This document shows, piece after piece, positions 18,809 through 28,083 of a stretch of 64,000 bases of DNA. The stretch's first letter is position 1. Every line of letters begins with the position of its first letter. The position numbers and the translations under genes were made by a program. The notes under the pieces are model-generated. The model had not been told where the DNA came from. It searched no databases and saw nothing but the letters and a program-made list of their open reading frames with translations. Where the stretch lies: contig VRVR01000038.1 of the NCBI GenBank assembly GCA_009859145.1, positions 215,222-279,221 on the forward strand, given 5' to 3'. This stretch comes from Andalucia godoyi. Taxonomy: Eukaryota > Discoba > Jakobea > Jakobida > Andaluciidae.

Positions 18809-19437
18809 CCAATCCTTCTTCTCTTCTCTTCCCAGTGTCCCAGTGTCCCAATGTCCCCGTACACATGCACACATGCACACCTGATCTCCAATTTATCTTA
18901 ACCTCATTAAACGCACACATGCATGACACGAATGTTGCTGCTACGATCCAAAAAAGTTGCTGCCACTAATTGCGATATGATGAAACAATCTAAAGCGCAC
19001 GTATACAAACGCAAAAACGAGCCCGCGACGAGAGCAGCGAAAGTGAAGACGTACCCGTCGACGAGCCAGAGATCAGCTGTGCGAAGGTGGCTCGGCACAG
19101 CGCGCTGGATCTACAACGCAGGCCTCGTGGCCGTCCGCGAAAGAAACGCGTCTCGCTCAACATCAAGGCGCTGCCCGCACTGCTTCTCAACAGTGCTTCT
19201 GAGACTGTGCAGCAACATTGATTATGGGTGATCAGCGATGATTATCCGTGGTTAGTGTGCAGTGTAGGTGCACTGCTCTATCGAGGTTTTTCTTCCGACC
19301 CAATTTGCCGTGTTTCCTCGCGGATTTTTTCCTCCGTTTCTCTCTCTTTTCTTCATCTTCATCTTCAGGCTGTTTACGGAACCTTTGTGGATGACATATG
19401 CGTCTTGTGATATTCGAGAGTTTCATGCAGACTGGAA
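18809..19437. other. Gap holding Fanzor-like relic A
   Basis: After the SANT gene, a decamer close to CCCAGTGTCC repeats three times at about 18832-18858, followed by ACACATGC repeats. The rest is a decayed TnpB/Fanzor-like fragment, listed separately, and the promoter of the LisH-WD40 gene. Confidence 0.6.
18923..19231 (+). pseudogene. TnpB/Fanzor-like N-terminal relic, copy A
   Basis: Open for 102 codons. Its middle part reads KVKTYPSTSQ, then RRWLGTARWIYNAGL, which matches the start of TnpB/Fanzor proteins (KxRxYPT..Q...L..W.GTARW.YN). After VAVRERNAS the similarity moves to another frame (RPRKKRVSLNIKALPALLLN), so the copy is frameshifted. It has no RuvC or zinc-finger region. Bases 19068-19218 are identical to 55083-55233, and both copies share the same frameshift. 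The following GATTATGGGTGATCAGCGAT segment also matches copy B, after a 63-bp gap. TnpB/Fanzor proteins are RNA-guided nucleases of IS200/605- and IS607-like elements. This piece is far too short to be active. Confidence 0.7.
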
Positions 19438-21087
19438 ATGAGTACGAAAGAAGAATGTGTGGATTTGAACAAGGCTGTTATGCTGATTCAGCTGTTTTTG
19501 TTGCAGCAGAATCTTCCAGAATCGTTGGATGCGCTGCAAGCCGAGACTCGGACCAAGCTTTCTTCGTTGCCACAATATACTCTCGATTCCGTCTGTGAGA
19601 ATGTGAAGCTTGGAAACTGGGAGCTGTGTCTTCCTGTGCTTTCCAAGCTGGAGCTTTCCTCTGCGGTTTCCACAAACATGTACTTTTGCTTTTTGGTGGA
19701 TTTGCTTGCAGATGGACAAGTGGCGTTTGCAACACGACTTGCAGCTGAAAAATCCGCATCCTCCATCGAGCCGTTTTTGTCGCTCTCCAATTCCCAACTT
19801 CCTATTGGCAAGCGATTTGCCTCGCATCTGGAAACCGCCAGGCTGTTCCACATGCAGCGATCCATCTCGCGAGCACAGTACTTGACGTTATTTGATCCGC
19901 ACATCTTGTCTAAACGAAGAGAAGAATGCAGTCTGCAGATCAAGGACTCAGTTGCCATTGAAAAGAATGATCTGCTCTATCTCATCGCACACTCCCTTGG
20001 ATCCACGCCTTTCCCCTTGGTGCTTTCCTCTCCCACTTCGACTGCCGCTAATGCTACTTCTGCTGCCACCATTGCTGCTGCTGACGGTCGTGGGGCTTCA
20101 CGGATATCGCGGCGTCCAAAGCTAGCGAACACGATTCGCTTGGACGACGTGAAAATCAAGAGCGCTTCGTTTTCTTCAACGCTCCCGATTTTTGCAGTCT
20201 GCGGCGCCGATGGCGTGTGTGAAATGTACAGCACTGCGAACTTGGCTCTCGACACTGCAATTTGCAAGTTCCAAGAAGAAGATAGGTTCCTTTCTCATAA
20301 ACATGCAATTGTGCAATCTGCGTTCTCTCCCGATTCTGCGTTTTGCTCCGTGGATTCCGCCGGAACAGTCAAAGTCTGGGACTTGTCGGGACTAGCATCG
20401 TGCGTCTGGACATTCAACGCACTCGAGTCGGGTACAGTAGTGAACAGGTTTCCAGACAGTGTCACGTTTGTGCGCTTACTACACGAGCATCTGGTCGTTG
20501 GAAAGTTCTCTGGCTTTGTCGAAGTCTACGAGATGCAGAATCCAGTATTGTTGGCTCGTGTTCGTCTGGATTCCAGAGCCGTTGACGCTGCGGTGATCAC
20601 GCAAGAAAACGGACAATGCCTTCTGCTGCTTTGCTCTGCATCGCAGCTCTACAAGATGGATCTTCCGAAGGGTGCAGGCTCCGCGAGTGCCGAAAGTCTT
20701 GCAAGCATTCACACATTTGATGTTCGCGAGGTGCTTGGAATGGCAGTAGGTTCTCAAAGTGCACCACGTGACCAGATGGTTGTTGTTTGCGGATACGGTT
20801 TGTATGTGTTCTCGACTGCATCGTGGAAGCCTTTGCAAGTTCGCAAGCTGTCCATTCTCAACTACGGAGCAAGCGAGAATGCAAACCTCATGTGGATTGT
20901 CCCAGCCGAGCACCGCGACACGCTCTGTGCGTTGTTGCTCAACGATCTTTCCAGCCCGGAGCATCTGCAGTCCATTGCGTTGCCATCCGTGTCTGCTCGC
21001 GCTGTCGTCCAGTTCATTGGGACCTCACCGGACGGCTCTTCACTCATCGTGTGCACCGATGATCAGCGCGTGCACTTGTACCAATAA
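19438..21087 (+). CDS. LisH/CTLH-like WD40-repeat protein
   Basis: 549 aa from ATG 19438. The N-terminal 40 residues (MLIQLFLLQQNLPESLDALQ) look like a LisH dimerisation motif, and the next 100 resemble the helical CTLH region (VKLGNWELCLPVLSKLEL). The C-terminal 330 residues contain WD40 blades, clearest in FCSVDSAGTVKVWDLSG, and the protein ends with a blade-closing SSLIVCTDDQRVHLYQ. LisH-CTLH-WD40 proteins include SMU1 (splicing), WDR26 (CTLH E3 ligase) and TOPLESS-like repressors. The sequence is not close enough to any of them by eye to name one. It probably acts as a scaffold. Confidence 0.7.
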   Translation: MSTKEECVDLNKAVMLIQLFLLQQNLPESLDALQAETRTKLSSLPQYTLDSVCENVKLGNWELCLPVLSKLELSSAVSTNMYFCFLVDLLADGQVAFATRLAAEKSASSIEPFLSLSNSQLPIGKRFASHLETARLFHMQRSISRAQYLTLFDPHILSKRREECSLQIKDSVAIEKNDLLYLIAHSLGSTPFPLVLSSPTSTAANATSAATIAAADGRGASRISRRPKLANTIRLDDVKIKSASFSSTLPIFAVCGADGVCEMYSTANLALDTAICKFQEEDRFLSHKHAIVQSAFSPDSAFCSVDSAGTVKVWDLSGLASCVWTFNALESGTVVNRFPDSVTFVRLLHEHLVVGKFSGFVEVYEMQNPVLLARVRLDSRAVDAAVITQENGQCLLLLCSASQLYKMDLPKGAGSASAESLASIHTFDVREVLGMAVGSQSAPRDQMVVVCGYGLYVFSTASWKPLQVRKLSILNYGASENANLMWIVPAEHRDTLCALLLNDLSSPEHLQSIALPSVSARAVVQFIGTSPDGSSLIVCTDDQRVHLYQ

Positions 21088-21176
21088 AAACACGTGCCTG
21101 ATGATGGGCATCGCATCCCAATCACTATCGTTCTCTCCCATTTTCTGTCTTTTCTTTTTCTTTTAATAAATGAATG

Positions 21177-22358
21177 TCAGTGTCTTTGTTGCTTATGATC
21201 ATGCTTGCCATCCGACTTGCCGTCTCTGCCAGCGTGGAATTTGTTAGCGCTGCTGCTGCTGTGAGTGTTGTCTTTCGCATTCTCCTTACTGTCCTTTGCA
21301 TGGTACGGCCTCTTTTCCTCTGGCTGCGAACCCTCAAAACCTGCTCTCTTTGCCTCTCTCCGAGCCTTGATGATTTGCTTTTGCTTCTCGCGCTGCTCAT
21401 CAGCCCGTTCTCTAGCTTCTTTTTTGTTGCCTCTCTGTCGAACGGCCTTTTCGCTCTTCTTGATTTGCTTCTTGAGCATTCGCGACGACGACAAGTCCTT
21501 TTCACCAAGCGCTCTTCTTGCCGCTTCTTCGAGTTTCTTGTCCCGAATTCCATCCTCACCCTTCATTTCACGAAGCTTATTCTCCATCTTTTCTGCCTTT
21601 TGAAGAAGCACCTTCTTTTGCTTCAGCGATGTCCTCTGTGCGAGCGCAACTGGGGTGGAAGGCGCGCCGCCAAACTCCACCTTTGAAAACGCCAAATCAT
21701 GCACAGGCGATCGCAACGACGACGACGAATTCGAGTGATCCGAAGACCCAGACTCGCTCAGTGCCTTGCTAGCTCCAGCTTCAACAACATGTCCTTCACC
21801 GTCCTTCCGAGCCCCTGCCTGCCGAGAGCGCTTCGCAGCTCGCTTCACCGCCGCCTTGCCCTCTTTTCCATTTCCATTCTCATCGTCCTCGCCATCCTCG
21901 CCTTCCGACTCTGACGATTCCGCCGCATCTCGCTTTCGATTCGTGTGCAATGCATCCAATTTCGCCTTTAATCGCAATCGCAGTTCATCAATCGATGCTC
22001 CATAGTGCTTTCCTTCTCCCTCTGTTTTGCCATTTCTGCTGAGCACCTCATCATCCTTTGCAGCGCCTTGATTTGCCGATTCCTTTTCAAGTGCAAATTC
22101 TTGTCTCTTTGCAGCGCTCTGTTCTTTTCGCTGTAAAGTCGCCTTTTCGACCTTGATGAGGTTCTTTTTTGCTTCTCGAGTATCCATGTTCTTTGAATTG
22201 ATCAAAAACCGAGACTTGGACTCCGGAGCATCCTCTTGAGCGAGTCCGAACACGCCGCTACTCGAACTGCTTACCGACCGCAACGTCTCTGGAACACACG
22301 AAATCAGCCGGTCGAAAAACGATGCCGACGACTGCAAGCGCGAACTTGTTACACTCAT
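21177..22358 (-). CDS. SURF6: SURF6/Rrp14-like ribosome biogenesis protein
   Basis: 393 aa from the Met at 22356-22358 (MSVTSSRLQSSA). The open frame begins 20 codons earlier with a hydrophobic Val run from low-complexity DNA. SURF6/Rrp14 is a nucleolar protein needed for pre-rRNA processing. Visible features are the conserved YGASIDELRLRLKAKLDAL near the middle, a Glu/Asp/Ser-rich linker, LAFSKVEF, and a long Lys/Arg/Glu helix (KKVLLQKAEKMENKLREM, LKKQIKKSEKAVRQR) that matches the SURF6 C-terminal domain. The tail is basic and His/Ser-rich. It would be nuclear. Confidence 0.85.
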   Translation of the reverse strand: MSVTSSRLQSSASFFDRLISCVPETLRSVSSSSSGVFGLAQEDAPESKSRFLINSKNMDTREAKKNLIKVEKATLQRKEQSAAKRQEFALEKESANQGAAKDDEVLSRNGKTEGEGKHYGASIDELRLRLKAKLDALHTNRKRDAAESSESEGEDGEDDENGNGKEGKAAVKRAAKRSRQAGARKDGEGHVVEAGASKALSESGSSDHSNSSSSLRSPVHDLAFSKVEFGGAPSTPVALAQRTSLKQKKVLLQKAEKMENKLREMKGEDGIRDKKLEEAARRALGEKDLSSSRMLKKQIKKSEKAVRQRGNKKEARERADEQREKQKQIIKARREAKRAGFEGSQPEEKRPYHAKDSKENAKDNTHSSSSANKFHAGRDGKSDGKHDHKQQRH

Positions 22359-22391
22359 GAAAGCAACAGCAACAACGACAACAACAATAAT

Positions 22392-22430
22392 GAATAATGA
22401 ACAATGAACAATGAACAATGAACAATGAAT
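22392..22430. repeat. Tandem AACAATG heptamer repeat
   Basis: About five copies of a heptamer AACAATG, ending in variant ATAATGA units, in the upstream region of the SURF6 gene. Probably slippage-derived. Confidence 0.8.
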
Positions 22431-22655
22431 AATGATAATCTAATTCCTTCTACTCGCTGCCGCACACACTCTCTACACTGTCTTTTTTAAATTAATAGGA
22501 ATAATAATAAAATAAAGTAAAAGAAAAAATCGAAAAACGAAGAAAAAGCAATGCTGAATGGGGAAAACAGACGCCGAATAAACGCGAATATCTATTGTGC
22601 TTGCATGGGATGTTAGCCAATCTGGAGTGGCGATCGGGGGATTTTTTCGAGATTG

Positions 22656-23426
22656 TTACGGCAGTTTGTCGAACGGGGTCCAGTCTTCAAAGCAAATGGG
22701 AAAGACGGTGTCGACTGCCTTTTGGGCCTCGAGTCGCGAGGAGCATGCCGGGTTGATTTCGAGGGACAGGACTGCACGTCGCTTGATGCACATCTGGTAA
22801 TGTCCGCGGAATGCTCCTCCAACTTTCCCGCGCATCACTTCCTTCAAGAACGAGCAATCTCCCGACAAATTCGCGGCGCGGATCTCCGAACACGCATGGT
22901 GCGCCAGGTTGCCCCAGTCCATGTTGCGCACTCGACAGTCGTCCAGCGCATGCACCAGTTCATGTGTCAGAATATTCTGCACTCGTTCAAGCACATGTGA
23001 AAAACCACAAGAGCATAAGAGGAACCACGGTCAGCGAAAAAAAGAGGCAACAATAACAATATTTTTTTTCAGAGTTCAACAAGCACAAAGTAAGAAAGAA
23101 CGAGATCATACATTCATGGAGGATTGGTCGCGAATGCGGTCCTCACACAGCACGACGCCGAGTCCGCGCTCGTATCCTCCACCGACTTGGAGAGTGCATC
23201 GGACGCACTTGATCGCAGGCGGCGGACATCCAAACGACTGCATCGAAGCAAGCAACTGTCGTACTTCAGGATTTAACGCCTGTGCCGCACCGGACATTTG
23301 CTCGCATGATGCATGGTCCGCAGCGTTCACACTCGGCTCGTACGGACTTCGCGACAACGACGACCCGTCTTGCTGTACCATTCCATCGTCCACACTCTCG
23401 CCACCACCACTGCCGCTGCTGCTCAT
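22656..23426 (-). CDS. ATP23: ATP23-like inner-membrane metalloprotease, two exons
   Basis: The spliced product is 211 aa: exon 1 is 23426-23112 (105 codons), exon 2 is 22976-22656 (107 codons), and the intron is 22977-23111. Exon 1 begins MSSSGSGGGES and ends with VLCEDRIRDQSSMN; exon 2 begins NILTHELVHALDDC. The join restores the family motif in which MN is followed directly by the zinc-binding HELxH. Further hallmarks are HHACSEIRAANLSGDC, the RRAVLSLEINPAC motif and the C-terminal CFEDWTPFD. ATP23 processes ATP synthase subunit 6 in yeast mitochondria and assists F0 assembly. Without splicing the N-terminal frame stops seven bases into the intron, so the intron is needed. Confidence 0.92.
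22977..23111 (-). other. Spliceosomal intron in the ATP23-like gene
   Basis: 135 bp, donor GTATGA, acceptor GTGCAG, with a CTGAC branch-point-like site about 55 bases before the acceptor (bases 23030-23034 on the plus strand read GTCAG). It is supported by exact restoration of the HELxH context across the junction. Confidence 0.88.
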
Positions 23427-23792
23427 GTTTCGTGCATTCCAAAGATCGTACAGTGAGAAAACCCCGAAGCATCAACCCTTAAAGCCAAAAGGGAAATCAG
23501 CAATGGGGATGGGGCGGAAAGGCGGAGGCTATTGCACGATAGCAATTGCACGGTAACAGAAACCTCGGGCTCCCAGTCCCAATCTTCCCCTCCTTTCCAA
23601 ACTCAAAAGGCGTCCCGATTGTCGGAAGCCGGAAATGTGCGGGACTTATCCATCGTTCCAAAGTTTCGCAACTGAAGGACGGAACGATCGGAATCACAGA
23701 AGAAAAATAGTGCAACTGTGTGTAGTGCTCACATATTGAAATTTTAAAGGAAAACGGGTGAGTAGGCGGGAGAAAGAGAGAGAAGCAGGGAA
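23427..23792. other. Divergent promoter region
   Basis: 366 bp between the ATP23-like gene (-) and the GPR155-like gene (+). It ends in a GA-rich leader. No gene was seen. Confidence 0.5.
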
Positions 23793-26555
23793 ATGTACGA
23801 TGTGCTTTCGTCGTATTTGAATGCGGTGGCGGCAGTGTGCTTCATTGTCTTTTTGGGCTATCTGTTCTCCGAGTTTGACTTGATTCAGCACACACAGGCG
23901 GCGGCACTTGGCCGATTTCTGGTGTTTGTGTCGCTTCCTGCACTTGTCTTTCGCGGCACTGCATTTGTCAAACTGTCCTCCGTGGACTTTGACTTTGTCT
24001 TGCTGTTCCTTTCTGCGGTTGTGCTCGCTTATTTCCTCACTCTTCTATGCGGCCTCCTCTGGGGCCCAGCCATTCCCGTTCTCATGGACAATGTTCCGTC
24101 TTCTTCTTCTTCTTCTTCTTCTTCTTCTTCTTCTTCTTCTTCTTCTTCTTCTTCTTCTTCTTCTTCTTCTTCTTCTTCTTCTGCTGCTGCTGCTGCTGCT
24201 GCTACCACTTCTAATACACCTGCAACTTCTGCGATGACGAGTAGCAGTAGTGGTGTGAAGAAGAGTGGGAGTAGCAGTGCGAGTGCGAGTGGCAGTGCAG
24301 AGAATGATCCGTACAACTATAGCGGTGTTGGCATTGCGGAAGAGAATGGGAGTATGAATAGCAACACGAATCATAGCAGTAGTATGAATATCGATGATGG
24401 TGTTGGAGACGGGGGAGAAGAGATTGCGAGGCGATCGCGAGTAGGAATCTCAGGAATGATGGCACTGATTGTGGCGTTTCCATCAACCATTTTCCTTGGA
24501 GTGCCGATTGTCGAGGAGATTTTTGGTCACGAGTATGTCGTGTACTGCTTTTTGATTCCGTTTCTATCACAGTTCATTCTTTTTCCAGTGTCCTTTGCGT
24601 GCTTTGCAATCGAGCAGCAATATTCAAGAGATGCACGTCGAAGGAAAACTGTGATGCAGCTTGTTCCTTTTGTTCTCTACCGCGTGTTTTCCAACCCGGT
24701 GATGATCCCCGCGGTCATTGGTCTGTTCTGCGCTGCGCTGGAGCTCCATCTGCCAAAGGCATTTGAAGTCGGATCGTCGCTTCTGGGCGATTCGGCATCG
24801 GCAATTGCGCTCTTTTTGCTTGGGTTCAACATGAGCTCAAGACCGTTTGTTGCATCGGACTGGGTCGTGTCGTCCGTGCTGATCGTTGTCAAGCAGGTGC
24901 TGTTACCAATCGTGACGTGGTCCGTCATGCTGCTTCGTTATGATATCAACTCACCGTTTGTGTCGCTGGCATTTATTCTTGCGGCTCTCCCGACTGCACA
25001 GGTCCTGTATGCAGTGTCACTGCATGCACGACTAAAACATGGCCAGGATCTGGTTTCGTCAAGCATTGTGCTGGGCATGCTTGTGTCCGTACCTCTACTC
25101 TTCTTTTCCATCCCGCTGCTCGAATACTCTTTCACAGACCTGTTCAATCCACGGCCGCTCTCCAACCACGATATCGAGGTCATTCGCTACGTCCTGTCGG
25201 TGAATGGAGGACTTGGAATGCTCGGCACCCTATTCATCTTGGTCTCAGCTGTGCTCTTTCGACCGTTCATGCTTTCGTATCCACGACGATTCATCGTTGC
25301 GCTGTCGTTTCACTTGTTCTGCGTCACGTTCTTCTTCTGGATGGGGACCGTCGTCGGGTACGACAACCTTTATGAAAAGGATCCAGGCAGCGAGAACTTC
25401 ACTGTCTACAAGCTGTGCAAGGTGCAGGCAGCAGGCATCCAGTTTTTTGGATTCGCAGCTCTCGTTTGGTTCTGTGCAATCACACTGGATCTTTATCTTT
25501 TGATCGTCAGGAAAGTGAAGAAGCGAACATGTATGTCACTAGAAAAATGGTATCATATTGCAGCGATCACTTGCGGCGCTTCCACGACGTTTTTTGCTGC
25601 GTATGTCGATGGATTGGGCCCTGCTGGTCCGTGGTGCTGGCTCACGTCATCGGCGCTGCAGCTCGGGGCGTACTATGTCTTCATGGTCGTTCTTGGTCTT
25701 GCTGGATTCTTGTTTATGAACTCAGTGCTCCGTGCGTTCCGCCAATCCGAAATCGACACTCAGAAGTACAAGGTACGTGTCAAAAGACCTGTTGTTCTTG
25801 CGCCGATATCGTCTGCAGGAAGCGGTGTAATGTCTACCGCGGGAGCTTCTTCGTCTTCATCTGGTGCTGCCTCCTCGTCCGCTTCGTTGAACACCTCGGG
25901 GATCAGTACGGGAGCATTGGGCACAGCTGCGCATGCGGGTTCCTCTGGCGAGGCACGAAACGGTCGTCGCCGCCTCTACTTTTTTATCCTCACGTATCTC
26001 TCTCTGTGGGTGTTCGGTGCTGGAAACCGTCTTGAGCAAGCGATTACCGGCAAGCCGACGTTCTTCATGTCCTTTGCGCACGCGTACTTCACAGCTGCCC
26101 AGGGGTTTCTGGTCTTTTTAATCTGGGGATTGCACTTCAAGCTCCGGAAGCTTTACAGACTCTTGTTTGCTCGCATTTCCAAGAAAATGGGCATATGGGT
26201 TGCGACGTACTGTGCGTGCCTGCAACCGGTCCGTGAGTATCCGACGTTTGACGCCGCGTTTACAAGTGCGGATCCCGGCTACTATGCGTCGACAAGGGGG
26301 CAGTCTGCAGTCATTGCAAGTTCTCCGGGAACCTATGACCCACCACCGCTGTCCCAGAAGACCGAGTCTTGGAACTCCGAATCAGACGGTCTAGGAAAGC
26401 CTCTTCTCGACAATGAAGCAGGCAACGAGTTCGACAACGACGGCGACGACTACAACGATGGTGATGGTGATGGTGATGGTGATTATGATGGCCGGCGTGA
26501 TGGCATTCCGATGCATCCGCTGAACAGTAATAGGCATTCTTCTCCGTATCCGTAG
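23793..26555 (+). CDS. GPR155/LYCHOS-like PIN-type transporter fused to a 7TM receptor
   Basis: 920 aa. The N-terminal half is a membrane transport protein of the auxin efflux carrier (PIN-like) fold: five helices from residue 5 (AVAAVCFIVFLGYLF), a central loop, then five more up to about residue 460, including FPSTIFLGVPIVEEIFG. The C-terminal half starts near SVNGGLGMLGTLFILVSAVL and has seven predicted helices of cAMP-receptor/Frizzled-like type, with FVVGYD-like loop 1 and CKVQAAGIQFFGFAALVWF in helix 3. Animal GPR155 has this PIN-GPCR fusion plus a DEP domain and senses lysosomal cholesterol for mTORC1. I see no DEP domain here; the tail is acidic. The PIN-half loop contains about 28 Ser from a TCT run, followed by Ala. 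The cellular role is inferred only by homology. Confidence 0.82.
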   Translation: MYDVLSSYLNAVAAVCFIVFLGYLFSEFDLIQHTQAAALGRFLVFVSLPALVFRGTAFVKLSSVDFDFVLLFLSAVVLAYFLTLLCGLLWGPAIPVLMDNVPSSSSSSSSSSSSSSSSSSSSSSSSSSSSAAAAAAATTSNTPATSAMTSSSSGVKKSGSSSASASGSAENDPYNYSGVGIAEENGSMNSNTNHSSSMNIDDGVGDGGEEIARRSRVGISGMMALIVAFPSTIFLGVPIVEEIFGHEYVVYCFLIPFLSQFILFPVSFACFAIEQQYSRDARRRKTVMQLVPFVLYRVFSNPVMIPAVIGLFCAALELHLPKAFEVGSSLLGDSASAIALFLLGFNMSSRPFVASDWVVSSVLIVVKQVLLPIVTWSVMLLRYDINSPFVSLAFILAALPTAQVLYAVSLHARLKHGQDLVSSSIVLGMLVSVPLLFFSIPLLEYSFTDLFNPRPLSNHDIEVIRYVLSVNGGLGMLGTLFILVSAVLFRPFMLSYPRRFIVALSFHLFCVTFFFWMGTVVGYDNLYEKDPGSENFTVYKLCKVQAAGIQFFGFAALVWFCAITLDLYLLIVRKVKKRTCMSLEKWYHIAAITCGASTTFFAAYVDGLGPAGPWCWLTSSALQLGAYYVFMVVLGLAGFLFMNSVLRAFRQSEIDTQKYKVRVKRPVVLAPISSAGSGVMSTAGASSSSSGAASSSASLNTSGISTGALGTAAHAGSSGEARNGRRRLYFFILTYLSLWVFGAGNRLEQAITGKPTFFMSFAHAYFTAAQGFLVFLIWGLHFKLRKLYRLLFARISKKMGIWVATYCACLQPVREYPTFDAAFTSADPGYYASTRGQSAVIASSPGTYDPPPLSQKTESWNSESDGLGKPLLDNEAGNEFDNDGDDYNDGDGDGDGDYDGRRDGIPMHPLNSNRHSSPYP
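24099..24203 (+). repeat. In-frame TCT then GCT trinucleotide run
   Basis: About 28 TCT codons followed by about 7 GCT codons, coding Ser then Ala in the cytoplasmic loop of the GPR155-like protein. On the other strand it creates long spurious Glu and Arg frames. Likely length-polymorphic. Confidence 0.92.
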
Positions 26556-27262
26556 ACCATCATTTTCTCTTTCATGTTCGTGGATATAACCTGTTGCTCT
26601 TGCATTGCATTTCCTGCGATCCACTGTTTCTGTGCCTCACATTTGCGCCGTTCTTCTGTTTTCCGATTCCCCGATAGCTGTCAAGGTCGACTGCACCATC
26701 GCCACGTGCGATACTTCTACCAGTATATTATACAATTGTCTAAAAGAGAGGGACACCCAGAAAGAAAGAAATAAAGAAATAAAGAAATAAACTAATCAAT
26801 ATATTAATAAAGTAAATAGAGTAAATAAAGTAAATGGATAAATGAAATTATCAAGCGCGCAGAAACATAGCGGATGCATTTCCTTTTTTGGATCCAATTG
26901 TTTGTTTGCCCGATGCCTTTTTCGTCTGCTCGCGCAGTCCACGTGGATGATCCGTGTCTTTTGCGCTGTCAAGGAACCGACCAATTCCACGTGTCATGAA
27001 CACTTCTGAGGATGCGGCAGTGATGATTGCTGTATATGTATAAACAAGAGTGAGAGTGCTGACTGCTCTTTTCTTTTCTTTCTTTTTTCTTTCCTCTGTT
27101 TCTTCTTTGGTAAGCCAACAAATCATCACTGCATTTCCACTAGCTTTTCCAGCGTTTCATACTCATCTTTTATTATTCTTTTTATATTAGTCTGTTCTTC
27201 GCTCTGCAGCAGCAGCAGGAGTACTTGTGGTAGTTGCCGTATTATTCTCTAGACAGCCAGTC
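26556..27262. other. Intergenic region with a possible small minus-strand gene
   Basis: About 700 bp containing AAATAA repeats at 26765-26840, a short minus-strand open frame (listed separately), and the C/T-rich leader of the ARF gene. Confidence 0.5.
26851..26997 (-). CDS. Possible small protein or last exon, unknown
   Basis: 48 codons from a Met at 26995-26997 (MTRGIGRFLDSAKDTD) ending SAMFLRA. The frame continues upstream through a Lys/Glu-rich stretch, and a splice-acceptor-like CCTCAG lies just before the Met, so this may be the terminal exon of a small gene. The composition is basic with no membrane segment. I do not recognise it. It could be non-coding. Confidence 0.3.
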   Translation of the reverse strand: MTRGIGRFLDSAKDTDHPRGLREQTKKASGKQTIGSKKGNASAMFLRA

Positions 27263-27811
27263 ATGGGTCAGTGGATGTCTCGTGCATGGAATGCACTGAT
27301 CAGGGAAAAAGAAGTGCGTGTTCTGATGGTCGGTCTCGATGCGGCTGGAAAGACCACGATCCTGTACAAGCTGAAGCTTGGTGATGTTATCCAGACTGTC
27401 CCAACCATCGGTTTCAACGTCGAAAGTGTCCAGTACAAGAACATCAAGTTTAATGTGTGGGACGTCGGAGGCCAGTTCAAAATCCGGGCTCTCTGGCGAT
27501 ACTATTTCACCGGTTCGCAGGCAGTGATCTTCGTGGTGGATACGGCAGATCGTGACCGCATTGCCGAGGCAAAGGAGGAGCTGTGGAGGCTCTTGGAAGA
27601 AGACGAACTGCGTGATGCCAGCGTCCTGGTGCTTGCCAACAAGAATGATCTGCCCCATTCGATGTCCGTTTCCGACTTGTTCGACAAGCTGGGTCTGCGA
27701 GAAGTCCGAAATCGCCAAGTGTACGTCCAAGCAACCAATGCAATTGCTGGCGATGGACTCTACGAAGGACTCGACTGGCTGGCACACTCTATCAGCAAGC
27801 GCAAACGATAG
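27263..27811 (+). CDS. ARF-family small GTPase
   Basis: 182 aa, typical ARF length, from ATG 27263 ([12 protein letters not shown]). Gly2 with Ser6 fits N-myristoylation, followed by the amphipathic helix. G1 is GLDAAGKTT, switch [11 protein letters not shown]3 WDVGGQ, G4 NKND and G5 QATNA. ARFs regulate coat assembly and membrane traffic. Departures from canonical ARF1/6 are FKIRA where WDVGGQ is normally followed by DKIRP, NKND in place of NKQD, and ATNA in place of ATCA. These suggest a divergent ARF or ARL rather than the main ARF1 copy. The catalytic Gln of switch II is present. Confidence 0.93.
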   Translation: MGQWMSRAWNALIREKEVRVLMVGLDAAGKTTILYKLKLGDVIQTVPTIGFNVESVQYKNIKFNVWDVGGQFKIRALWRYYFTGSQAVIFVVDTADRDRIAEAKEELWRLLEEDELRDASVLVLANKNDLPHSMSVSDLFDKLGLREVRNRQVYVQATNAIAGDGLYEGLDWLAHSISKRKR

Positions 27812-28083
27812 TGATAGCGATTTAACACGCCGCCGTTCGCCGAGTCTCTTGCTTGCTTTTGACGCTGCCATCCTGCTGCCGCCTCTGCAACCCACTACGC
27901 ATTTTTTCATTTTTCCCCCCTCCTTCCTCGTACTGTAAAAAGCATGTGCATGCAACACTGGATCGTACCATGACCTCCTTGAAAATCTCTCCCGCTGAAA
28001 AGTTGGGCGCGCTGCGTTCTTTTTCAGTCGTATCTCTCTCTTTTTTGTTCTAATTATTTTCTTCTTCTCTTTCTCTCCGGTTC

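Noticed and set aside
24029-24374. Long Glu-rich and Arg-rich minus-strand frames
   Set aside because: They are the antisense of the TCT/GCT run in the GPR155-like gene and have no other sequence content.
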